From a virus: a stretch of DNA of 64,000 bases. Under the pieces are notes generated by a model. The model was given only the letters and a program-made list of their open reading frames with translations, was not told the DNA's origin and ran no database searches. The translations under genes and the position numbers were made by a program. Location: IMG/VR virus record IMGVR_UViG_3300030518_000005, positions 110,975 to 174,974 of that record; one strand, written 5' to 3'. Below are positions 58,733 through 64,000 of the stretch, in pieces (the first letter of the stretch is position 1; each line of letters opens with the position of its first letter).

Positions 58733-58936
58733 ATGAGCAAATATTATGTTCTCGCTGTTAGTATGAACCGCGAATTGACCTACACTTGGGTTAGCAATGA
58801 TAATGTTATCACTCTCTTAAAGAGTGGACATAAGATCTATCGCTCTGCATTAGATCAACAAGCTGAGCTAGTTGAAGGCACACTCTATTGGAAAGATGTT
58901 CCTAAAGTTGATTTCAAGGAGGAGAGCAATGGCTAA
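58733..58936 (+). CDS. Unrecognised 67-residue protein
   Basis: CTGGGAGGTATT precedes the ATG. Beta-rich (YYVLAVSMNRELTYTWV). The end overlaps the lipoprotein gene and supplies its GGAGAGCA ribosome-binding site. Confidence 0.65.
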   Translation: MSKYYVLAVSMNRELTYTWVSNDNVITLLKSGHKIYRSALDQQAELVEGTLYWKDVPKVDFKEESNG

Positions 58937-59201
58937 GTATTTGGTTATAGCTCTTACAATGGTATTAGTAGCTGGCTGTTCAGACGATGGTGAAAATAGT
59001 TCAACTCGTAAGCAACAGCAATCCGCAGTGGATGCTGCTAGGGAGAAACATAAGATTACATCTCACTATAAAGTCAATGATGTAATAAATGTTAGATCTA
59101 CGTATCGCTTCGAAACTGATGAAGTGATTTGCTATGAAAGTGTGGCTGATAACAGTAGCGCAAACTCAATCTCTTGTCATTGGAAACAGCCTACTCCATG
59201 A
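58929..59201 (+). CDS. Small lipoprotein
   Basis: 90 residues. The signal peptide KYLVIALTMVLVAGC has a clear lipobox with Cys17; the mature part is hydrophilic with two more cysteines. It would be anchored in the membrane after infection. Phage lipoproteins of this size include outer spanins and superinfection-exclusion proteins; the mature part is not Pro-rich as in most Rz1 proteins. Role unresolved. Confidence 0.75.
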   Translation: MAKYLVIALTMVLVAGCSDDGENSSTRKQQQSAVDAAREKHKITSHYKVNDVINVRSTYRFETDEVICYESVADNSSANSISCHWKQPTP

Positions 59202-59452
59202 GTTCTACTAATGGTAAACCTAGCACTAAGGCTAGACGTGAAGGATATGCCCAGCTTTTTAAGCTGAAGCTATTCCTTCACAACTTATTAGGTATTGAGC
59301 AAGATTCAGAACTTTGGAAGGACGACGCGAAACCTACTGGGTGGCGCGACTTCATGGTTAAGTATATGCCTCCAGAAAAACGCGGTGGACCTGAGAAGGT
59401 TAGCCGCAAACGTAAATCAAAACTTAAAGATCGTAAATCTACTATAAGGTAA
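59198..59452 (+). CDS. Unrecognised 84-residue basic protein
   Basis: Starts in an ATGA overlap with the lipoprotein gene. Strongly basic C-terminus (KVSRKRKSKLKDRKS) suggests nucleic-acid contact. The middle has a helix with LKLFLHNLLGI. Confidence 0.6.
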   Translation: MSSTNGKPSTKARREGYAQLFKLKLFLHNLLGIEQDSELWKDDAKPTGWRDFMVKYMPPEKRGGPEKVSRKRKSKLKDRKSTIR

Positions 59453-59459
59453 CGACGTG

Positions 59460-59927
59460 ATGAACAGAACTTTATGGCTTGAACGCCAAATGGAACGTGA
59501 TGATCTAACAGATGCAGAGTTTGCCGCATACAATAGAGAACTTAACGAGATCTACTCAGAGCGTGAGGATACAACTAAGATCTCTAAAGCGAAACGTGCA
59601 GCTGAATTAAAACAAGAACAAGAAGAACTGGACTTAGCGCGAGCTGAGGCTATAACTGATGAAGAAGTGGAAAAAATGTATGTCGACTCATGTACCAAAT
59701 ATCAAGACGTCAACGGTGTATCGTTTGAGCAATGGTATCAGCAATCGCTTAAGTACTACAGTGTTGATGCTAAATATACAGTTCATGCACGTGCTCGCTC
59801 ATCCAACACGGTTGAGTATATACACCACGTTAGTCAAGCTCATGCTAAGTTAACTATCCTTAAGCGTATTAAATATAAGTTCTATGACCATGCGGTTCGC
59901 AATAACGATTTCGCTTACGATATTTAA
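59460..59927 (+). CDS. Unrecognised 155-residue charged helical protein
   Basis: The ATG follows AAGGTAACGAC; a GTG one codon before is an alternative. A long Glu/Lys/Arg coiled coil (about 10-75) precedes a compact aromatic part. Not recognised. Confidence 0.6.
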   Translation: MNRTLWLERQMERDDLTDAEFAAYNRELNEIYSEREDTTKISKAKRAAELKQEQEELDLARAEAITDEEVEKMYVDSCTKYQDVNGVSFEQWYQQSLKYYSVDAKYTVHARARSSNTVEYIHHVSQAHAKLTILKRIKYKFYDHAVRNNDFAYDI

Positions 59928-59951
59928 CTCTGCCCGAATAAAGAGATATAC

Positions 59952-60095
59952 ATGGAACAGAACAAAGAACAATTAGACAAGGAGTTTGAAGAGTGGTTGG
60001 ACAGCGTTGAGCTGACTAAACCAATGCCATTGCCAAAGGAGGAAGCAGATGTTACGAAATCAACTGTTGTTACAGATATACAAGAGACTCGCTGA
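59952..60095 (+). CDS. Possible 47-residue acidic peptide
   Basis: AAAGAGATATAC precedes the ATG. Acidic helix (LDKEFEEWLDSVEL). It overlaps the next gene by 47 nt in another frame, so one of the two may be shorter. Confidence 0.45.
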   Translation: MEQNKEQLDKEFEEWLDSVELTKPMPLPKEEADVTKSTVVTDIQETR

Positions 60096-60231
60096 TCTCG
60101 AAGAGTTCAGAACAGTTTCTATTGATTACCCTGAGACTGTTCGCATGATCGATACTGAGATGCGAGCGCTAAGATTAAAACTGCAAGACGTAATGAATAC
60201 CAATTGCCCTCTTCTCAAGGAGCAAGTGTAA
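60049..60231 (+). CDS. Unrecognised 60-residue helical protein
   Basis: AAAGGAGGAAGCAG gives a strong ribosome-binding site. Leu-rich helices (LLLQIYKRLADLEEF, MRALRLKLQDVM). The stop overlaps the next ATG (TAATG). Confidence 0.6.
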   Translation: MLRNQLLLQIYKRLADLEEFRTVSIDYPETVRMIDTEMRALRLKLQDVMNTNCPLLKEQV

Positions 60232-60326
60232 TGTCATTCTTTATCTTAATATGTATGGCATTCTCAAGCGCTTCGTTCCCTACGTGGTTGTGGGCAATGG
60301 TTTGGATGTCTTTCTTTCTTGATTAA
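60231..60326 (+). CDS. 31-residue membrane peptide
   Basis: TAATG-coupled. Almost wholly hydrophobic (FFILICMAFSSASFPTWLWAM), a single membrane segment. Its 3' end holds the ribosome-binding site of the next gene. A small holin-like or membrane-perturbing role is possible but unsupported. Confidence 0.5.
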   Translation: MSFFILICMAFSSASFPTWLWAMVWMSFFLD

Positions 60327-60336
60327 GGAGGTTGCT

Positions 60337-60666
60337 GTGGCAAAGAAGATGACTAAGACTGAAAAGTTAAAGAAGATCCTCTCCATGGCTCGGTACCACA
60401 AAGAGATCATAGTCTACTTTGGTACTAAATATGACGACGACAAGTTTCCTGCTAGGCGCAGAAAGATCCGCTCTAATGGAGATAGTTATATCTCTTATAA
60501 GAGCAGTGGAACTCTTGAGTGGTCTAAGTTTGGAGAGTCTTGTTTCTTGTGCGAATACAATGGACCAAAGAGTTTACACAAGACTCTTGATCTCATGAAG
60601 AAGCATGATGGGAACTACATATTCCCTGTTGCTATTGAGATAGACGGAAGAAAGATAGAACTATGA
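60337..60666 (+). CDS. Unrecognised 109-residue protein
   Basis: Starts with GTG after AAGGAGGTTGCT. Basic N-terminus, then alternating strands with aromatic and charged residues (GDSYISYKSSGTLEWSKFG). Ends in an ATGA overlap. Confidence 0.6.
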   Translation: MAKKMTKTEKLKKILSMARYHKEIIVYFGTKYDDDKFPARRRKIRSNGDSYISYKSSGTLEWSKFGESCFLCEYNGPKSLHKTLDLMKKHDGNYIFPVAIEIDGRKIEL

Positions 60667-60797
60667 GAACGCTTTGGAAGATCTATTACTTCTTTGTTAG
60701 ACCTCAGAGCAAGACTGATATTGCTATTGCTTACTGCCGAAAGAATGGTAAGCCGTACAAGAAACTTAATCTCGCTCGAAATGAGGATGAGTTATGA
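60663..60797 (+). CDS. 44-residue basic protein
   Basis: ATGA overlaps at both ends. The aromatic N-terminus (LWKIYYFFV) is followed by a basic middle. Membrane or nucleic-acid association is equally possible. Confidence 0.5.
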   Translation: MRTLWKIYYFFVRPQSKTDIAIAYCRKNGKPYKKLNLARNEDEL

Positions 60798-61051
60798 AAC
60801 ACGGAATAGAGCTTAATGGTGTTGCCAATGCCCTAGTCCTACTTCAAGTTGAAGTTGATAAGACCGATGATGGTCGCTTGGTTATGAATAAAGAGACTTA
60901 TGACTCAATGGTCAATAACTTACAGTTATTGGAACGTTATATGCTGGCTTATTGCGAAGCAGTAAACAATGGGACAACTGTGCCTCATTGGTACGATGTT
61001 CGCGAGAATCCAAAAGATTACCCATCTAACCGTGAAAGGCATGGAGGGTAA
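60794..61051 (+). CDS. Unrecognised 85-residue protein
   Basis: Coupled to the preceding gene. Mostly helical (MVNNLQLLERYMLAYCEAVNN). Ends in a charged Pro/Arg/His tail. No motif. Confidence 0.6.
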   Translation: MKHGIELNGVANALVLLQVEVDKTDDGRLVMNKETYDSMVNNLQLLERYMLAYCEAVNNGTTVPHWYDVRENPKDYPSNRERHGG

Positions 61052-61069
61052 TTAAGTCTGGGAGGACTT

Positions 61070-61306
61070 ATGATAGACAAAATTGTGCTGAGCTCAGATC
61101 GTCGCACTGCGACTGTTATCTTTGAGACGCACACAGTTAGTTTCTACTCTGACTGTGACGTATTAGCTTTAGTTGATGAGATCATTCATGAACCAAGTAG
61201 GCGATTGCTGCTTAATATAGCAGAGCGAGAGCGCCAGGAACTCATTGGACTAGAAGATACTCAGAAGATAGACTTACAATTATCCTTGTTTGATGAAGCT
61301 GCTTAA
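61070..61306 (+). CDS. Unrecognised 78-residue protein
   Basis: CTGGGAGGACTT precedes the ATG. N-terminal strands (KIVLSSDRRTATVIFETHTVSF) are followed by acidic helices ending in LQLSLFDEA, which resembles a sliding-clamp-binding QxxLF motif, though not placed as in proven examples. Confidence 0.6.
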   Translation: MIDKIVLSSDRRTATVIFETHTVSFYSDCDVLALVDEIIHEPSRRLLLNIAERERQELIGLEDTQKIDLQLSLFDEAA

Positions 61307-61414
61307 GGATTTGGTAAACAAATTCGTCTAAAGTATTCGGTTGCTTTTACCGATACTATTATGTGTTATCAACAGGACAATTACGCCCTGTAACAATTAA
61401 CTGGGAGAGCAATT

Positions 61415-62092
61415 ATGAAAATGTTAACGATCGCGATTATCGCGTCTATGGTCTTGTGCGCGTGCGGAAAAACTGGCGATACGGGCGCAACTGGAGCTAC
61501 CGGCCAAACAGGAGCAGTTGGTCCTCAAGGTCCTGCAGCACCAACGCCTACTCCGTCACCTGATGATCCGACAGCAGATGCAATCAATCTGTTGGTTGGC
61601 CAATACAACAACCTTCGAGTCGCTCAAGGTTCTGATCCTGTTACAAACGGACTAACTTGCAGCCTCTATACTGTTCCTACTACGACTACAGCAATCATCG
61701 GAGCCACATTGACTGGTGTTGGAAGCTGGACTTATAACAGTAACTTCAATGTAGCTAATGGTCCGACCTCTAACGGTCTCGATGTGTTGCCTACTGCATT
61801 GCAGCCTATCTACCAAAACTGGTATATCGTTAAATGCTATGGCGAGATCGTAAACATTGACGACAACTATCATGAGTTCTCTCTGTCATCTGACGATGGT
61901 ACTAACTTATATGTCGATGGTATCTTGGTTAACAACGACGGGATGCACGCTATTACGACCAAATCTGCAACTAAGTTCCTGTCTGCTGGTGTTCATAGCT
62001 TCGAACTCGACTACTTGCAAGGCACTGGTTCTGAGGCACTCATCTTAAATGAAGATGGCGCACTCCTTGATCCGCGCTTCCTCTTCCACTAA
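61415..62092 (+). CDS. Lipoprotein with collagen-like stalk and PA14-like domain
   Basis: 225 residues. Signal peptide with lipobox LCAC (Cys17), then seven or eight Gly-x-x triplets (about 18-40), a Pro/Thr linker and a C-terminal PA14-like fold: LSSDDGTNLYVDGILVNNDG, then LSAGVHSFELDYLQG. PA14 domains usually bind glycans. It is a single-gene unit: CTGGGAGAGCAATT before the ATG and a strong terminator after it. It may coat the infected cell surface or block receptors against superinfection. Inference. Confidence 0.8.
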   Translation: MKMLTIAIIASMVLCACGKTGDTGATGATGQTGAVGPQGPAAPTPTPSPDDPTADAINLLVGQYNNLRVAQGSDPVTNGLTCSLYTVPTTTTAIIGATLTGVGSWTYNSNFNVANGPTSNGLDVLPTALQPIYQNWYIVKCYGEIVNIDDNYHEFSLSSDDGTNLYVDGILVNNDGMHAITTKSATKFLSAGVHSFELDYLQGTGSEALILNEDGALLDPRFLFH

Positions 62093-62123
62093 GCTCTCCC
62101 AATATCACGGATGATCTTTCTTT

Positions 62124-62152
62124 AACGGACCGCAACTGCGGTCCGTTTCTTA
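62124..62152 (+). terminator. Rho-independent terminator
   Basis: 10-bp stem AACGGACCGC/GCGGTCCGTT with loop AACT, followed by TCTTATTTCC. It ends the PA14 lipoprotein message. Confidence 0.85.
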
Positions 62153-62180
62153 TTTCCCTTGTTGTAGCCCACCCGCTACA

Positions 62181-62197
62181 ACTGACACTGCTACGCC
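62181..62197 (+). repeat. Intergenic repeat element, copy 4
   Basis: ACTGACACTGCTACGCC, entered by the hairpin GTTGTAG/CTACAAC (62161-62167 and 62176-62182) and followed by CCAGCG/CGCTGG. Confidence 0.7.
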
Positions 62198-62258
62198 AGC
62201 GGCCTAGGCGCTGGACGCTATGCCTGATACAAGATACCTAGATAAGGGAGAACCATAT

Positions 62259-62537
62259 ATGTTGTGGAATCACAAGGCTCATAAGAACTGGGTATGTAAC
62301 GACTTCAGCGGTTTTATGTTTGAGGTTCGTGTGCAAGACTCAGAGTGGATTGCAGAAGCGATTGACCAAGAGACTGGAGAGATCTTAGAAGTATCTCAAC
62401 ACTCGCATCCAATCGAAGCAATGGAGTCAATTGTTCCTACGTATAATCGCATCACGGAGACACGAAATGCCATCCAAGATGCAGAGACAACAAGCACGCA
62501 AGAAGCATCAGTTGCAGAAGCGTCGATTTCGTTATAA
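62259..62537 (+). CDS. Unrecognised 92-residue protein
   Basis: The start MLWNHKAHK follows AAGGGAGAACCATAT; an ATG at 62220 lacks a ribosome-binding site. The fold looks beta-rich at first (FMFEVRVQDSEWIAEAI), with an acidic, Ser/Thr-rich end that overlaps the next gene. Confidence 0.55.
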   Translation: MLWNHKAHKNWVCNDFSGFMFEVRVQDSEWIAEAIDQETGEILEVSQHSHPIEAMESIVPTYNRITETRNAIQDAETTSTQEASVAEASISL

Positions 62538-62760
62538 GCGTATATTTGACAGTCATCCTTATAGTGGGCAAAGCGAAGAAGGTATGAGAAACTTTAATGC
62601 TTTGCTCACTGATCTTCGCAAGCTTAATGTTAAATATCTACAAATTCTTCTGAGTGATCTAAAGAGCGGTGGAGCTATACCACCCTGGTATGGCGATTAT
62701 CACAGAATGTTAGTGATTGAGATTGAGGCGAGTATTATTGAACGGACTCTATTAAAGTAG
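62467..62760 (+). CDS. Unrecognised 97-residue basic protein
   Basis: GGAGACACGAA precedes the ATG inside the upstream gene. Highly basic N-terminus (QARKKHQLQKRRFRYKR), then helices (LLTDLRKLNVKYLQILLSDL). Possibly nucleic-acid binding. Stop TAG. Confidence 0.6.
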   Translation: MPSKMQRQQARKKHQLQKRRFRYKRIFDSHPYSGQSEEGMRNFNALLTDLRKLNVKYLQILLSDLKSGGAIPPWYGDYHRMLVIEIEASIIERTLLK

Positions 62761-62764
62761 GTAT

Positions 62765-63031
62765 ATGAAACATCCCATCTTCTATCGCATTGCCATGTAC
62801 AGTATCATCCTTGTCCTCTGTGCATCAATCTTGGTGCTCGTGGATGTAATGGCGGGTGCTCCATTTAAATCGATGGACATGCGAGATGCCTATTACTACG
62901 GATGCGAGTTGGGATCTAAGCCACTCACCGATGACAAGGTCCTTAAGTGTGCTATTGCAGCCGATACATTCAAGGATACACTTGACGACATCGATGTTCA
63001 GATGGAGAAGATTAGTGAGCACTCTAAATAG
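62765..63031 (+). CDS. 88-residue membrane-anchored protein
   Basis: One N-terminal membrane segment (IAMYSIILVLCASILVLVDVMAG), then a soluble domain with two cysteines and a C-terminal helix. The signal-anchor layout would place the domain outside the cytoplasm. Stop TAG. Confidence 0.65.
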   Translation: MKHPIFYRIAMYSIILVLCASILVLVDVMAGAPFKSMDMRDAYYYGCELGSKPLTDDKVLKCAIAADTFKDTLDDIDVQMEKISEHSK

Positions 63032-63062
63032 ATGGTCCACATATCTATCACTCATCAAGCTT

Positions 63063-63176
63063 ATGCACCTATTAGGTGTAGACTTTGAAGACCGAATGAG
63101 CTATAAGGAATTTGACTATTATGACGCGACGATGCACAAAGCGAATGAAAGAAAAGATAAGGGATCTGACTCGTGA
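63063..63176 (+). CDS. Possible 37-residue peptide
   Basis: ATG at 63063 without a clear ribosome-binding site. Charged sequence (DRMSYKEFDYYDATM) overlapping the start of the next gene in another frame. Weak. Confidence 0.3.
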   Translation: MHLLGVDFEDRMSYKEFDYYDATMHKANERKDKGSDS

Positions 63177-63513
63177 CGCCTATCGCGATGCAGTATGTGA
63201 CGTGTGGGGCATAGATCGTTCAGATAGCGATAACTACCGCGAAGTATGTATTATGATGCAAGACGTTGAAGAAGATGGCGCAAAAGATCTGTGTGCAGAA
63301 GAACGATACAATGAGATCATGGGCAAGAAGGCGCAATCTAGCGCTAAATATCTTGAGAACTTGCTGATTTCAAATACCAAGACGCTAGAAGACATCATTA
63401 TTGTACATGAGAATGGCTTCATTAGACGTACAGACAAAGTCCTTGAAGCTGTTAAGTCAGAACTAACTAGACGCGCACTGTTCGGCGACCAGTATCAATC
63501 CGATACAAATTAG
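63121..63513 (+). CDS. Unrecognised 130-residue protein
   Basis: The start is uncertain: ATG at 63121, with AAGGA some distance upstream, or TTG at 63112. Charged helical protein with a Cys in DAVCDVWGIDRSD and a C-terminal LEDIIIVHENGFIRR region. Stop TAG. Confidence 0.55.
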   Translation: MTRRCTKRMKEKIRDLTRDAYRDAVCDVWGIDRSDSDNYREVCIMMQDVEEDGAKDLCAEERYNEIMGKKAQSSAKYLENLLISNTKTLEDIIIVHENGFIRRTDKVLEAVKSELTRRALFGDQYQSDTN

Positions 63514-63529
63514 GGGTACGGTGAATACC

Positions 63530-64000
63530 ATGAGCAATGAACAACCTGACGTAGCTGAGATGTGGTCAATGATAGGTACATGCCTTAAGACCGCAGTAGA
63601 AGTGTCCACATGGGTCATGTGGCGCCAGAGGTTCAATACTAATCACCCAGATCATATTCGTCAGCAAGAAATCTTAGATCCTGATCGTTATGCTGCAGCT
63701 AATTGGTTTGCAGCCAAAGCATTATACATGAACAATAAAGATGTACTGGATGCGCATTACGATGCTATCATCGCTGGTGATGTAACACTTACGCCTGGTG
63801 TAACACGAGAGGCTGAAACGTTTGAGGCATTGCGGCAGGTCGTTGAGGCTGAGATGAATCAACATATTGAAAACATGTTAATTAATGAGGAGGAAATGCC
63901 GATGAGTAAATACAATCCAGCAATTGACGATGAGGATGAAGACGAAATCTATGCTCTCGAGACCGCGGGTAAAATTGATGAAGAAATCGAAGGGGAATTG
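63530..64000 (+). CDS. Unrecognised protein, partial (runs off window)
   Basis: The open frame continues past the right edge (157 codons seen). The start may be ATG 63530 or GTG 63521 after AGGGGTACG. The N-terminal half is helical with many Trp (MWSMIGTC, STWVMWRQRF). A second in-frame start (MSKYNPAIDDEDED) preceded by GAGGAGGAAATGCCG could open a separate acidic protein. Confidence 0.6.
   Translation, partial: MSNEQPDVAEMWSMIGTCLKTAVEVSTWVMWRQRFNTNHPDHIRQQEILDPDRYAAANWFAAKALYMNNKDVLDAHYDAIIAGDVTLTPGVTREAETFEALRQVVEAEMNQHIENMLINEEEMPMSKYNPAIDDEDEDEIYALETAGKIDEEIEGEL

Noticed and set aside
1-64000. CRISPR arrays, insertion sequences, integrase, repressor or rRNA genes
   Set aside because: None was seen. 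There are no regularly spaced repeats, no transposase motifs and no terminal inverted repeats.

Overview
The window is part of the genome of a large virulent phage with a contractile tail (myovirus type). The evidence is a leftward block of about 38 kb carrying tail sheath, tail-tube-like proteins, a frameshifted tail-assembly chaperone pair, tape measure, baseplate hub, spike, gp25-like wedge, J-like and I-like proteins and fibres, together with phage-type replication genes, a GH24 endolysin and many free-standing homing endonucleases. No integrase, repressor or bacterial housekeeping gene was seen. The host cannot be named from this window. Capsid, portal and terminase genes are not present and presumably lie outside it.

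Layout. 1-5.8 kb (minus strand): a truncated methyltransferase-like gene, an HNH endonuclease, dUTPase, a small RNA locus (candidate structured RNA, a tRNA with a large anticodon-loop insertion, a tRNA with a CUA anticodon), a Pth2-like protein, endolysin and an SF2 helicase. 5.9-10.5 kb (plus strand): replication cluster with DnaB-like helicase and DnaG-like primase, interleaved with two EndoVII-type and one GIY-YIG endonuclease. 10.5-48.9 kb (minus strand): virion module, transcribed from neck and head-completion proteins (48 kb) through sheath, tubes, chaperones, tape measure and baseplate to fibres (11 kb), with three more HNH genes in its first part. 49.0-50.5 kb (plus) and 50.5-52.9 kb (minus): convergent sets of very small genes, many of which share a short hydrophobic motif and overlap end to end. 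53.2-64 kb (plus): an accessory region of small genes, mostly unrecognised, with strong ribosome-binding sites, a duplicated 153/154-residue protein, two lipoproteins, zinc-ribbon proteins, small membrane proteins and a repeated intergenic element.

Regulation visible in the sequence. Most leftward transcription units begin at a TATAAT-like box. In eight of them exactly 6 nt separate the box from the start codon, which would place the transcription start on or next to the A of ATG and give leaderless messages. In others the box lies 25-40 nt upstream and a Shine-Dalgarno sequence follows. No convincing -35 element accompanies these boxes. The rightward accessory genes instead rely on strong GGGAGG-type ribosome-binding sites and ATGA coupling.

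How the parts fit. The helicase, primase, SF2 helicase and dUTPase serve DNA replication. The leftward late module builds the tail. The RNA locus beside the Pth2-like gene may adjust translation. The micro-gene array at 49.9-52.9 kb and the interrupted tRNA are the least explained parts of the window.
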